A stretch of 64,000 nt of DNA. Origin: Rhodocollybia butyracea. Its lineage: Eukaryota; Basidiomycota; Agaricomycetes; Agaricales; Omphalotaceae. The stretch lies in contig JADNRY010000064.1 in NCBI GenBank assembly GCA_015501585.1, positions 62,001 through 126,000 on the forward strand, written 5' to 3'. Both the position numbers and the translations under genes were made by a program. Position 1 is the stretch's first letter. Each line of letters begins with the position of its first letter. Below the pieces are notes generated by a model that did not search any database, was not told the DNA's origin, and saw nothing but the letters and a program-made list of their open reading frames with translations. This document shows, piece by piece, positions 11,555 to 24,156 of the stretch.

Positions 11555-13851
11555 ATGCCTATAAAAGCAAACACCAATTTCGCAAATTCAACCCAAAACA
11601 ACGAAGATACAGATATGCCCAACAACACCAACTTCGACAACTCTCATCTCACCGCTTTAACCGACCTCATCAACAAAGCCGTCCAAGATGTTATCGCTGA
11701 ATACGCTACATTTGGCCAACCAGTTCCATCTCTTGATACCCTCACTCCAGGTCCATTCACAGTACCAGAAGAGACTCCCGCGCGGTTGACCAAGGCTATC
11801 CAGATCATTGAAGCTGCATGTGCGCAACTTAGCTATACCGTGGCGCCACCGGGTTCTGTTATGATTAATAAATCATTGGAGGTACGTCTAATCACCGAAA
11901 GTAGATCCCGTGTCATCGTTTCTGAGCATATGTATATGTAGCACGAAGAACCTGCGTGCCTCCTGGTCGTCACCGACGCCCGAATTGCTGATTTCTTGCT
12001 TGATAAACCTGATGGATTACCAGCGTCGGAGCTTGCTGTACTGTCGGGTCTGGATGCCTCGAAGTTGACGAGAATATTAAGGCTTCTTGCGACGAGACAT
12101 TGTTTCAAAGAAGGTGAGATTCCCTCTTATTTTTGGTTAGAGCTAATCGTTGAGTATGCACATGTACATCCCAGTTAAACCCGGCGTTTTTGCCAACAAT
12201 CGGCTGAGCATGAAGCTTCTTTCATCGGATCCAGTGTCGTCTATCGTTGGTCTACTGTGAGCGCTTGATGGTTTCTACTCACCCTTTTTTCCCTTTCTGA
12301 TTTTTCCCCCGGTTCCCAGGACAGATGAAAGCCTACGAGCCTCTGCATACCTCAATGAAACCATCACCGATCCAAAGTCAGAAGTGGACGATGGTATCCC
12401 ATTTAAGCGCGCCACCGGGCATTCGTTCTTTGATTATCATAAAACGGTGCAGTTCTCCGCCAGCTTTGTTTTTGGATTTGGTTAAACTGATGTGTAATGT
12501 TTGTTTCTAGCCTCAGGGATTGAAGAAAGGCGAGGTCAGTAACTATCGTCTATCGCCTAGTTTGATTCAAACCCAATCCTGACACCACATATTCTTTGCA
12601 GCGTTTCCCGAGGGCTATGCTCGGCTGGGGTGATGTTACTGGAAAAGGGTTCCTTGCTAAAGGTAAGATTCAACTCGCTCGAAATGGAACTTCACTCTCA
12701 TGTTTTTTTCTTCTTTCCTCCGTCTCCCTACGCTCTTCAGTTTACCCCTGGCCTTCCTACCCCTCGGGCACCACAATCTGTGATATCGGAGGAGGCAATG
12801 GACATGTCACTATGGCGCTTATGAAGGCCCAACCGCATCTTAAGCTCGTGCTTCAGGATCAGCCGCAGGTTATTGAGATGGCGAGGAAAGTACGTACCCT
12901 TGTTTCCTCGTCCTACTCCTTAATCCCTAATTAATCCTTTATTACTCACGTTCCTTTCCTTCTCTCCCTATTCTCTTGCTCTTCCTATCCTCTTCCTCTC
13001 AGTTCTGGACCAAAGAACACCCACTGCAATTGAAGAACAACGAATCCAGTTCGTTCCATTTGATTTTTTCAAAGATGCTGCTGTGGAGGGATGTGACTTT
13101 TATTATGTACGTCGTTTTTCACTACTTGATCTGTGCATGTTAATGACCAAAAAAAAAAAAGATCCGCTCTATCCTGTAAGTGCCCTGTTCGTTTTTTGAA
13201 TATTGAATGATTATTCTGATCTGATATGATTGACTGGACAGGCGAGATTGGCCCGACGCCGAAAGCGAGGTTATCTTGAAGAACGTACGGAGATCCATGA
13301 AGCCCGGTAGTAAAGTGATCATTCGTGAGTATCACTACTACGCCTACCTACTTACCTACCTTGACCTACCTCCATGCTACCTACCATTGTACTAACCCAT
13401 TCTGAATCTCTCATCCAGACGACACAGTCCTCCGAGACGCCGTTCGCGCTTTAACCGGAGACAACTCCAATAATGAAGCCGACACCCAACTTGCCCAGCT
13501 GGATTTAGACACCGCTCCTCCGCCCCTCCTCCCAAACTACGGCATCGCGCGCGCCAGAACCTACGAACTTGATATGACAATGATGAATTTGTTGAATGCG
13601 AGGGCAAGGACGCTCGAGGAGTTTGTGGAGTTGTGGTGAGTTTATTTGTACAGTTTATCCCTACTCTAGGTGCTTCAGAGCCGAGGCTTCGAGGGCTTCG
13701 AGGACTTGAGGCCTCGAGGCCTGGAGGTTCATCGTGCTTATCGATTAGTTTACTGACTGATAATTGATATTCTAGCAAAAAGTGTGAACTCAAATTTGAG
13801 AAGATGTATAAAGTCGGGGAGACCGATTTGGTGGAGTTTAGTCCTGCTTGA
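11555..13851 (+). CDS. SAM-dependent O-methyltransferase (family 2 type)
   Basis: Transfers a methyl group from S-adenosylmethionine to a hydroxyl of a small molecule; this family is usual in fungal secondary metabolism. About a dozen exons can be joined in frame without a break. The N-terminal dimerisation and winged-helix part shows IADFLLDKPDGLPASELAVL and ASKLTRILRLLATR. The C-terminal Rossmann domain has motif I TTICDIGGGNGHVTMAL, then LVLQDQPQVIEMA, the post-I acidic region, FYYIRSILRDWPDAESEVIL (the H/R-D-W-D/P segment) and SMKPGSKVIIHDTVL. The end at 13851 follows a short charged tail. The intron near 13627-13775 contains a 14-nt GC-rich palindrome, AGGCCTCGAGGCCT. Substrate is unknown and there is no biosynthetic core enzyme nearby, so a cluster role is not supported. 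Confidence 0.87.
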
Positions 13852-14585
13852 AAGAAAGAAATACTTGATTGTTTTCATTTTATATAGATATATACATAGA
13901 TGACTACGGTGTTGCGGCCTGGTGGCATGAGTTCGATTTCGTAATTCATATTCATGGTAATCTGGTGTGTTAAGATTTAACTAAGTGCTCTTGCGTCCAA
14001 GATAATGTAATAGGATTAAAGGGGTGCGGGAGTTACACAGTACGGGTTTTCAGAACCTCATTGGTTTTTATGCTGTGTGCTTTCCCCGTCTTCCGGATCT
14101 GTAATTTGTATGGAGGTCTGTAGACTCAGCTTCCTCCTCCCCTCGTTTCATCCTCCCTCCCACACTTCTATCCATAAAGCTCTGACTCTCCAACCACTCA
14201 CCAGTCGTCGATTTGCAGTGGCCAGATCCACTTATCGAGGATGGTCTTGGAAGCGGGTGCAGCAACACTTATTCTCTCGAACTCTGCATGACTAACTTAC
14301 ACTACTTGCACTACTTAATGTCGTTGTTCTCGCCACAGAGCTTGACATAGTTTGAGAACAATTCTTGTTCTTACTAATCACCTCATCAAATCTCTTCCAG
14401 AATGGGTTTGCACTGGATGACGCTTCAACACAGAATACCCTTTGTTTCTTGATGAATTTTGAAAGCAAGGTAAGGTAACTCCTTGTTGGTGATAGATCAT
14501 CATAGATGAACATGTAGCCAGGTGAGAGTGTAAATTAATTGATATTCACATTGACTATGCCATCTATTCTCATGTTGTTACAGGT
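13852..14585. other. Intergenic, convergent 3' ends
   Basis: Lies between the 3' ends of the O-methyltransferase (+) and the PARG gene (-). Small ORFs on both strands (14068-14295, 14292-14513) show no family signal. Confidence 0.5.
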
Positions 14586-15589
14586 TTAAACTGTGACCCC
14601 ACTGAAGACCTCCCCAAAGATTTTGAAATTCCTTTCTCCCTCTCCGGGGGAGGCATAAACCGCAAACACGACCTTTGAGAAATACCCTTTGAACTCGGGT
14701 TCGAGGAGAATATCACGCATCTCACGGGCGACGGCGCGAGGAGGGCATACATATGCACCGCAACCCATCGCACCTGTAGGAAATAAGCGAGAACGATCTT
14801 GAAGAATTGAATTATGACTCGACTCGACATACCAAGCACCAAAAATTTCTTCCCGTGAGCCCCCGCCATCCTATACACAAGTCTTATTTTTCCTCTAAGA
14901 TCCTCCAGATCACTGTTATTCGCAAAATCTTCCCGGCCTTCCATCAAGGCCGGACCGTACGGTGCGGCGACGGTAATAACTGAAACGACACGACATTCTT
15001 CTGGAGCGAGATCGACACAGTCGTGGTCAAGGTCGTTTTTGAATATGACGACACCTGGGGAGAATACTCCGGCGGTAGAGCCTGGGCCGAGGTTTGGCCA
15101 AGGGTAGTATGAAGGTGAAAGAGTTGAGAAGAGGGTTGAGGAGTAGCAGAGGGCTTCTTCCTGCGTATCGCATTGTTAGCTCACTGATTCCAACATTACC
15201 TCAAGCTAAGCTCATCTTGCCTGTGTCTTATCCAATGTGAAATTCCACCCTCCACCCGGTTCTATATCGCTAGCCAGATTCAACACCGCCGTGTTACCAA
15301 TTGCGTGTTCTGGGAACTCGTCCATGAGCTGTCTCGCAACTGAGAATGCATCCAAGTCGATGATCGAGACAGGGTTAGGCGAGTCGGTATCCACAACTGC
15401 AACAGGAGGCAGGGGAGGTAGTTGTTCTTTGATAAAGGTCGAATCTAAAGTAGCCCCTTGGGATGCATGTTCAGTAGTGATACGGGATGATCTTGCGATA
15501 GTATCGTCGCATACTCCGCGGCGTTGTGCCCTGGTCAACGAGCATACGTTCGATTTCGTATCCGGGTCCCACTGTAATACAGTGGTCAT
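14586..15589 (-). CDS. Microbial-type poly(ADP-ribose) glycohydrolase (PARG, TIGR02452/DUF2263 family)
   Basis: Macrodomain-related hydrolase that removes ADP-ribose chains from proteins. Three exons: 15589-15221, 15160-14833 and 14773-14586, separated by a 60-nt GC-AG intron and a 59-nt GT-AG intron; about 290 residues, normal for the family. The signature is clear: IGNTAVLNLASDIEPGGGW, then about seven residues to QEEAL across the first splice junction, giving the catalytic GGG-x(6-8)-QEE with its paired glutamates. Further conserved blocks are STLFSTLSPSYYPWP, GVVIFKNDL, VSVITVAAPYGPAL and, in the last exon, GAMGCGAYVCPPRAVAREM. The exon 1 donor is GC rather than GT, in the middle of the active-site signature, so correct splicing there is essential for activity. 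Confidence 0.9.
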
Positions 15590-18500
15590 GGTGGTCAGGT
15601 GCTGTTATGAGCGCTCTCGGTCTTGTTTACTCCGTAGCCGTTTAGCCGTCTGATCTTGCACTGGCAGATAATCAGATAAGGTCAATCATCCGAAAAGCAC
15701 GCAAATAAATTGTTGTGCAAAAGTCTTCGAACTTAAAGTACAGCAGCATACAACAGAGACGCTGAATATAATATTTTCAAAAAAGAAAGCTCGACCTACT
15801 CATGAGGATGTTTTTGGACTCAGGGTAGATACAATTAGCCAGAGGAAATGAAGGCCATAACCATAAAGGAAAATCGACCCAGTTTTGCGGTCACTAAAGT
15901 ATGCGCTAGAAATTTGACTCAAAGTGACTTCATTAAATAACATTTGGCACAGCGGACGGCTAGCCTGGTTAGAATTCCGCCTCTCTAGAATTATGTATGT
16001 AGTATTCGCGGAACCGTTCAGCATTGTTGACTTAACAACCTGAGTAGTTTCAAGTTTCCGATCTCAACGCCACTGCATTCCCAGTACCCTGGGGCAGTCA
16101 AATAGTAAGCTCGGATGCGCGAAGTCTAAACGTTCGACGCGCAAGTTATATGAAGAATGGATACAGATTTCGTGGGGTTGGGTGGTGTACTACATGTCAG
16201 CGCATGCACAACCTCTTCTCTTACGTCAAAACAACAGCCAGCTGAATTGCAGTATTTCGGTCTTGAGGACCGTCTTCACACTTTCTTCTTATCCGTCAAA
16301 ATCCTTCCCGCTGAAATTGGAATTAAGCAAGCCACGAGGTGGTAGTGGCTGAGTATGTGGCTACCTATTGGACCTCCCGCCAAAGAATGTAGGCATTGAT
16401 AATGAGGCACAAAAGATTTCCGTTGGTGTATTGGCTGAACAGAAAACACTGGATGATGAGATATGTTATTCGCTTCCCAATCTACTTCTATTGTAAGCAC
16501 TATAGAAAGACATCAGGAAAATGTAGTTCGTAGATAACAGCAGTCAAGGTACCATTTTTAAAGACGGAAACGACCAAATGGACCCAAATCACTGGACACC
16601 ATCCCGAGCTACAAACCGTTCATAGGAGTGGATTTCACTGAATCTTGATATTCTGGTTTAGTAAATTCTGCGGAGCATTAACTTGTCAATGTACCAGGAT
16701 GATATCCGCTATGATGGATGCAACTCATTAATCCACAATACGAAACCCACTCCGTCACAAATACAAGCTAGGGTGCCGAAGAGTAGTCGTTAGGCACCAG
16801 CATAGAAGCGTAAGAAACCATCCCCCCGAATTATATCCATCTGAACTCTAAATATGCAGCGTATTACGCATCCAAGGGACCCTCCCAACACTGACCTAAG
16901 TTGACTCATATTTTCCACACTGCAACTAAGTAATCAAGATTGTGTAGTGCCGGCGGCCAAAAACAGAACAGATCGAGGTACTCAAGGTACATGAGTAGTC
17001 CCTGGATCGTCGATGTCAAACTTGATTAGTAGAAGGTACGACGGCGAACAATCAATACAAGAATTCAAGGCCAATGAAAATCGTAAGACTGAGACGTACA
17101 AGAGAAGTACAATTTGTGAACGAGTTTCATTACCGGAACCCTAACCGGTGTGGTAGAGTAAACCGCATTGGTTTTCGCTCCGCTTGCGGTCTTTGAGAAC
17201 ACGCGAATGGTGGCACACGATAAGTTACAAGGTTCAATTTCCCTCAAAGGGCAGCTCTTCGGCGAAAACCGAGTGTTCTATCATGTGGGGAATATTTGGA
17301 ATTCCCTTAAAGAGAAGTAGTGGTCCGGGGCATTTTCCCTTCTCCATTTGAGGAAGACCTGCATTTTGCGACATCAGAAAAATTCGAGATGTCCCTCAAA
17401 GGTTCGCGTTGTGGATAAACTCGGTAGCTTGCTGGGTACCACAGTATTTTAGTGGGTCTTCGCTAAGTTGTCGGTGAGAACGACTAGCTTCAATTTGAGA
17501 TCCATCGGTCACTGGGTGCCTGCTATGCCCCAAAGACATTTCGGAAGCAAGAAGAAACCATAACAGCAACTCGGGGGGACCAAGGGAATGATCAGAGCTC
17601 GTCGAGTTTCCGCGTCATGAGTCAACCATCAGAGTCTGATGCTCAACACGGCAAACCGAGTGGAAGCAACTATTGTGGAAATCGGGAACTCGAAAGGAAG
17701 AATAAAAGGGGCCTGCAGGGGTGCTACATTAAGCAGCGAGCTTAACGGATCCGTTGGTCAACATTGATGTTCACGCTGTCTCTTTCCAGAGATGCGAGAA
17801 AGAGTTTACTAAACGGCTTGTAGTCCTGATGTCTGATAGTTTTAGTTTACGGAGTGTTTTAGAGAAAGGAGAAGTTTGGAATGTAGGTAAAACCACGAGG
17901 AATTCATGCTATGGCTGCGCATTCTTCAACTCCCGACGAGTCTAGACTGTAGGAACAAAATTGTTATCGTCCTTCCGGGAAGAGGATGAAAATGCTATTC
18001 AGAATCGCACTTCATATCCTGGTACTACCTTGCATAATGACCACAGCACCTACGGCACTCCAGATCTTAACACTCTGTACGTTTTGAGATCTCTAGATCT
18101 TTTGATTGCGCGATAACTTTTATTGAAGAGATATACTTACTTGAAATTGTTTGCTCGATAATCAAAATTGAAACCCGCACTAGACAGGCGTGTGTCAGTC
18201 ATAATTACATTAAACTTGAGCGTCAAGCAATCGAACCACTGTTCCTCAGTGGGACCGTGTCAATCAACCTTATTTTAACATACAAAACCTCTGGCGCTGA
18301 GATGATTTGAACTGATACTAGGCGGATAAAGTAACCGAAATTACATCCCTTGAGATTGCGGTTCGCACCCCGCGGAACGGTCTGGACTTGCTGTTCAATC
18401 TCGCTCCTCAACGTGAGAAGAATGAGCTGTTTTTTGAGGCCGGTCGGTATCTGGTTAACAGCCCATTCGTATCGAGCTCGTCGATTGCGCCATAGAAGCT

Positions 18501-18821
18501 GATCAACATGATTCTGTCAAAAGGACGCTGAATAGACTAAGAACGCTGAATAGACTGCCTATATCCAGATGCATTTCGGCAGATATACAGTAACATAGTC
18601 CACGGGTGAGGAACAAAGACCACGCAAAGGCCACGCGAGCGAAACCCGATCTTGATCTATGATCTGATCGAATCTGATCGAGCACGTGGAGTGCATTCTA
18701 TTACACGTGTCTTTTGATCCCGCTCCCGGTGTCCGGACTCGCTCCTCTATCGACCCCGATATAACATGGTTCTGTTGAGAGTAATGGACGCCCTTTCGCT
18801 ACTTACCTCACGCTCACATCC
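15590..18821. other. Gene-free stretch, about 3.2 kb
   Basis: No ORF over 75 codons and no recognisable domain on either strand. A 17-nt near-tandem repeat (GCTGAATAGACT twice) occurs around 18530-18557. A sequence resembling a tRNA B box near 18230 has no matching acceptor stem. The last few hundred bases should contain the promoter of the DUF6593-like gene. Confidence 0.45.
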
Positions 18822-19730
18822 ATGGCAGGCTCATGTGTCCTCTTGCAATTTGGAACAGACCCATTCAACAATCGATACGAGGATCCTGAAGGAAGGCTTG
18901 CGTTCTCTCTGTGAGTATTCTTGCAATAGTATTAGCAAGCACTATCTCATGGGTCTTTATTCGTCAGATCCCTTGTGAGCTATGCGGCCACACAATGCGA
19001 ATCGACACAGATCCTCACTTTTTCGTCTTTCTGTTAGGGCTCTGAACTTCCTAACCTCGTTATACGGCTCGCTCGTCAGATTCCTTGGACGCAACAGTTT
19101 CCAAACGTCATGGGCCCTGAAAACGCGTATTTTTACTTTGGGCCAGGGAACACGCCTGGGTACATCGTGTACGGGAATAACCGCATAAGCCTCCCGATGG
19201 CACATATGAGTCGACAGCAAAGGGAAGGAAGCACGTAGGTTCCGTTCTCGCGTTTTTTTCTTTTTTCCATAACATCAGCGTTTCATCTTCCATCCTCTGT
19301 TATCAACTCCGATGCTCATAGTGATGTGGTCTCCTAGCTCTCGGTATTTCACTGCTCAATCGGGTAAACACTACAAGTGGCGCATTTCACCACAACGTAT
19401 GGAGGTGAGTTTTTTTCGCTAGAAGATGTGCTTTCCGTGGACAAACGATCGCGTCTCGATCTTTTATTATTCAAATCCTTTTTTTTACCGCATCCTGCAT
19501 GCGCGTCCCCTCGTTTTCACGAAATTTTCACGAAATTTAATAATCATTTTGTTTTGCTCTCACAGTGTATGGACGGAAGGACGAGTCTCGCAGTCTGGGA
19601 AGCTCTTCCATCCAATGAAAACGACTACGACGCACGCATCACATTCAGGCCATCTGCTCTCATGCTCATCACAGAAATAATGACAACACTCATCCTTAAT
19701 CGGATGTACCTCGCGCTGGGCTGGCCGTGA
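18822..19730 (+). CDS. DUF6593-like basidiomycete protein with a 7-nt microexon
   Basis: Small protein (174 residues) of a basidiomycete family of unknown function whose members end in a hydrophobic helix. Exons: 18822-18910, 18968-18974, 19038-19234, 19338-19404 and 19566-19730. The second exon is only 7 nt, but it restores the phase exactly between GRLAFSL and GSELPNLVIRLARQ. Visible family features are the early beta-rich part (LQFGTDPFNNRYEDPEG), the central YFYFGPGNTPGYIVYGNN, the W-R-I core HYKWRISPQRMECMDG, and the C-terminal helix LITEIMTTLILNRMYLALGW. ATG at 18822 is the first in-frame Met in this exon. The protein may be membrane-anchored by its tail; role unknown. Confidence 0.75.
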
Positions 19731-21681
19731 ACGCGTGTAAGTGCTGTTTGTGGTGGCTATCATCGAGAGAGAAATATGGGCTCACTCAAAAGGTCTCGAA
19801 CCAGCTATCCGTACGACGTCGCCTATTTGTCCGCGTTGCCGCTTGCGTCTTAATCCACGGACAAGGTAGATGTCTTTGTAAAAACAAGGTCTCTCTCTCC
19901 GACAAAATGTGTCCTCCAGCATACACTGTATCATCACTCTCCATACCAATCGCTTCCATGATACCCGTGTACCGTATCCCGCGTCTCACCTCCCAACTCG
20001 CTTCACGTCATTGGTCACGGTTTTTTTTTTTTACTCTTTACTCTTTTTCTCGAACTCTCTACCCATATGCATGTGTTCCCTTCTACACCGACTATATTTG
20101 TTAATGGGCCATACACGACTTGCACATGCCTCCACACACACAGGCTTGAACGCAACGGATAAACAGAATGTATTTGTATTTTATTATTGGGACTCTCAAT
20201 CCCAGCTCAATCCCCATCTTTTTTCTTTTTTCATGTACGATGTACCGAATAACCATTCCAGTACCTGGTAACCACTTTAACCGCTACTAGTCTCTGTATG
20301 TTTCGCCGCTTGTGAGCTTAAAAACGCAGATCTAACGGTAACGGAAACAATTCCAAGTTTACGTGCGCGAAACATATCTTCTGGAGCTCATGTTTGGAAC
20401 GTTGCTCGTAGTTGGCTAGTTTAATTGGACCTATTACCTTTGCAGGTACCCCCACCCCTCTGTATATCAGCTGTACGCTTCTGCAGGCCCGATGAGAATG
20501 GATCTTTTGGAGCAAAGTAAGCAAGTTGATCACACCCTAGTTTCTTCTCTATGTATTTGTATGTATCGGTATGGGTATCTGTATCTGGTGCGTTCTAGCT
20601 TGAGGCCTTGAGCCACCCCCCCATCCCTCAGATTCTGTTTTTACTCAATAGACTGAATATCATGATCCCGAGAGTATATTTCACCGGAATCGCCTCGTGG
20701 TGTTTTCATTCATATCTCTTGTATTCTGTGCGTTGTATTGTATATGTCATCCAGGCCCAGGTTCGCATTTGGGAAGACGGTGAGGTATGAGGAGTTTCTC
20801 AGACTTGCTTATCATGGGTGTGTTATCCAGCGCGGTACTTGCCACTCAGGTACATACATATGTACTCACCAAGTAATGTAGTTGGTATGTAGTCAGGGTA
20901 TGCACGAACTCGGTTGCTCGGACCAGGCAGCGTGCCAAGCGCTATTGTCTGAATAGCGCTTTCCCTCGTGTACGTATCCATGCCATGCCTTTTCTTTTCA
21001 TCGAAGATAGGGGGACACTTGTGGCTCTCGGTTTTAGTAACCCCCTCAACCCGCAACTGATGCATGATGAGTCATTTTTAACTTATTTTATGTCTATATG
21101 TTTTAATCTACAGACAGACAGTATTCTTGCTTCAACACTTCCGTTGGTGTCCTTGAGCGCCGAGCGCTGAATCACCCAAGATCCACGGAGGCGACGAAGG
21201 AAAGGCACTTGGGAATTGTAAATAGTGATAATTGTTGTCCCCCCATCGACATCTTCAAGACATCTTCAATGGGATGATTGGGTTTGATGGGTCGTAGACT
21301 CGTAATAGGTCGATGTTTAGGTATGAGGCTCTCCGTGGTCTCCGTGGTCGCCAGAATTCATTTGATATCTATAAATATTAATAAACATCCAATTGGGAGA
21401 AGGAGCGAATGGAAACTGTACATGTAAGGCTTTGTGATAGGTCCAACCCACGAGCGATTGCTTGGGCGCTTGAGGCTTGTCACCCCGGAATTTTCGGAAT
21501 TCTGGGAAGCAACACTGGGAAAGTGTATGCTAATAATTGTTAGAGGGAAGATTCGTCGACATTCAAGCAAGGTGGCGAATTCGAAGCCGTTATGCAGTAA
21601 GCGGTCAAAGCGGTCAAAGCAACATCTCACACGCGCGGGAAATCACGTGCCACGCTGGTCCGCGTCTTACCCGTTAACCCG
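19731..21681. other. No gene recognised
   Basis: ORFs of 60-137 codons occur (for example 19727-20104 and 21434-21847), the latter overlapping the next gene in another frame. None has a domain or splice chain. Confidence 0.45.
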
Positions 21682-22583
21682 ATGCCTCCCTCACGCCTGG
21701 GGACTGTCTTCGATTACAGCGGTTTGCGGCTTCATGACGACGGGTCGGTTGTTCTACAAACGCCCAAGAATCTTACTTTGCGCGCTACTAGACGAACTGT
21801 GCGAGATGCGCATGGGAATTGGATGGCGAAAGATGCTGGAGGGCTGATTTCTGTGCCCAAGTATAGGAGAGTTGCTGTGGGTAACAAAGCGGGCGATAAA
21901 GAGGAAGAAGAAGCAGAATACGAAGAAAAATCAGAAGAAGAAGGAGAAGAAGAAGAAATGGAGCCAGCCAAAACCAACAAACGCACCAAATTCAAGACTT
22001 CACGAGCTCGAAAGCGGGTCAAGTTTACGACCGACGAAGAATATCTTGCTGCGTCAAAAACTACCGATAATAATACCGAACTCCACCCAGAATCTTTATT
22101 ACCTCTTCCTTCATCGGTGCTTGAATTTTTTTGATCTGTTGAAGGGTTTATCGATTCTGATGATTGACATTCGTTATAGGATCTTTTAAAATGCGTACAT
22201 CACTATACAAGCACGTATTATGACCAACGCGACCTTCTTCTAGACGCGTCGAAGCAATATCGGAAAGAGAGAAGAGAGCGAAAGCTTGCGAAAGGTGCTC
22301 TAAGCCGCAGTAAATCGCAATCGCAAGTGGCTTCTGGTTCAGAGGAAGACGAGTTGAGTGGTGAAGATACAGCGGTGGCGCAGGCAGCAGCACATCAAGG
22401 GAAAGCTGTCCATGCTCGAAGGACGAATCGGGATTTAGCGGACATGTACAAAGCAATGGATGGGTCCGCGTTAATGGCAATAGGTCCGTAGATTCGGTCT
22501 TTGTTTATTTTACTTTTTTTTTGATTTTGCTTCCCGCAGGGATGCTAATACAAGAACACGTTGCTGAGCTTCTGCGCCCATAA
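21682..22583 (+). CDS. Acidic, probably nuclear protein of unknown function
   Basis: Three predicted exons. The first, from ATG 21682, encodes a folded-looking N-terminus (FDYSGLRLHDDGSVVL) followed by a long acidic tract (Glu-rich, residues about 75-95) and a basic patch (TSRARKRVKF) that could act as a nuclear localisation signal. A 57-nt-scale intron with donor GTGCTT after LPLPSS joins DLLKCVHHYTSTYYDQRDLL, then a basic helix (KQYRKERRERKLAK) and an Ala/Glu-rich stretch. The last intron leads to ALMAIGMLIQEHVAELLRP and the stop at 22583. The pattern of acidic tract, basic helix and short hydrophobic C-terminal helix suggests a chromatin or transcription component, but I do not recognise the family. 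Confidence 0.6.
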
Positions 22584-23192
22584 TTTGGACACTGAGCGCT
22601 AGGAGCACTAAGTACTGATTTATCGGATAACTCACAAATTAACGGGTTGAAAATATTCCGTTGTATCGCCGTTCTGGATGCGGACATGAACATGACGAGG
22701 TATGCGGGCTGTCGCGCCCCTCGTGTTGGAAAAAAATTGTTTCTCGTAGCTCATGTGGACGTGGATATGTATGCGCCAATTTTCGTTGTTCATTTCAAAG
22801 CTTGATCTCATGGCGCATCGATGACAATGTTACCACTTTTACCATGCTTCTGGAGTTCGACGGCATGTAGATACCTCGGAATTTCCCTGTCGTAGCCGTA
22901 TATGGAATACATATACATACTTCTCGAGTAGGTCTACGAACCCCAGTGGAATCAGCAAGGCACCCATCCCAAACACAGTGGCGTATCTGAGGCTGTTGAG
23001 GAGCAATGATAATCCGCGGCTGCTGTAGAATGCACGGCTGGGTAGCCTAAGCTAATGGCGGCAAACACTGACGAAAACACAATACAAAAGCTGGCACAAG
23101 GTCAAACAGGTGTGGCGTTTAGCGTACGTTTAGCCCTTAGGCATCTGCTGTTAAAGGAGCCACCAAATATCATTAAAAGATTCGACTATCGA
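22584..23192. other. Intergenic, convergent 3' ends
   Basis: Between two 3' ends (plus gene on the left, uL13m on the right). No coding signal seen. Confidence 0.5.
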
Positions 23193-23885
23193 TTACGGAG
23201 TATGCTGAGGTCTATCGCGATATTTTGCTGGTAATATCCTCGGAGCGTCCTTGACAAACTGCGTCGGATTCCAATCCTGCGGAAGCGTCCCGTCGTGCCA
23301 GCTCCGCACCACATTTGCGTTCAGAATCCCGGAATGCGAACCTGGGAATATCCGGAGGCGTTCCAGCCTTCTATCGCGCAGTTTGTTTTTGGGCAACATG
23401 CCCGATACAGCGTGTCGAATGATCTTAGTATCAGTTTGTCAGATTTGAATTTCGATACAAAAAAAAAACCCGCACGCACCTCTTCCGGTTTTTTGACCAT
23501 CATGTCTTTGTATGGCGTTTCTTTCAGTCCTCCCGGGTACATTGTGTGTTTTCGGTATAAAAGTTCTTGGTCTTTTCGTCCGGAAACTCGGATTCGTTTG
23601 CAGTTGGTTACGATAACGTAGTCTCCACAGTCAACTGGTTACCGTGTTATCGGTGAGTGTTTGGCACAGAAAAAGTATGGGACGTACCACTGGGGTTGTA
23701 TATCGGCTTATGCTTGCCCATTAGAACGAGAGCAATTCGCTCTGCAAGTTTTCCTAGCACGCGTTCGGAGGCGTCGACTTGGTGCCATACTCGGGCGTAG
23801 GCGAGCGCTGTCTGTGGGAAATAATCAGAGAAAGCGAATATGAAGAGGATAGAACCAGACGGACGTTGCCCACAGCTTGGGACAT
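23193..23885 (-). CDS. MRPL23: Mitochondrial large-subunit ribosomal protein uL13m
   Basis: Ortholog of bacterial ribosomal protein L13, a structural protein of the mitochondrial 54S large subunit. Start at 23885 (MSQAVGN, then an intron) continues into TALAYARVWHQVDASERVLG, KLAERIALVLMGKHKPIYNP, CGDYVIVTNCKRIRVSGRK, ELLYRKHTMYPGGLKETPY and the hallmark HAVSGMLPKNKLRDRRLERL followed by RIFPG. All exon junctions keep frame. The C-terminal extension after RIFPG (about 45 residues, with VVRSWHDGTLP and TQFVKDAPRILP) is what fungal mitochondrial versions carry beyond the bacterial length. It is divergently arranged with the MFS gene at 24157, so the two share the intervening promoter region. Confidence 0.92.
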
Positions 23886-24156
23886 GGAGGACGAGAAAAC
23901 GGTTTTAATAAGGTTTTGATTTGTTTGCCGATATCGCCGCATTGAAATCACATGATAGAATCTGATTAGATTAGATACAGATGCGCTCACTAATATGGCG
24001 CTTCGGTTCGGCATCTCATTCAACAACGACGCTTCGGAATTACTCGGTGTCGGATTCGGCATCCCACAGCCGTCGTTAGAAGGTTCCCCATGGATAAACT
24101 ACTCAGGCTCTCTTCTCCTTACTCCCGCAATCAGCCCCCAGCGGCCTCCTGCCTTT
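23886..24156. promoter_or_regulatory. Probable bidirectional promoter between uL13m and DHA1 transporter
   Basis: The 271 bases between two divergent start codons. If the transporter starts at the upstream in-frame ATG (23995), only 109 bases remain. No specific element is claimed. Confidence 0.4.

Noticed and set aside
15237..15653. 138-codon plus-strand ORF
   Set aside because: Antisense shadow of PARG exon 1.
18160..18330. tRNA gene suggested by GGTTCGAT on the minus strand
   Set aside because: No A box at the right distance and no acceptor or anticodon stems.
21434..21847. 137-codon plus-strand ORF overlapping the acidic-protein gene
   Set aside because: Different frame from the better-supported multi-exon gene and no motif.
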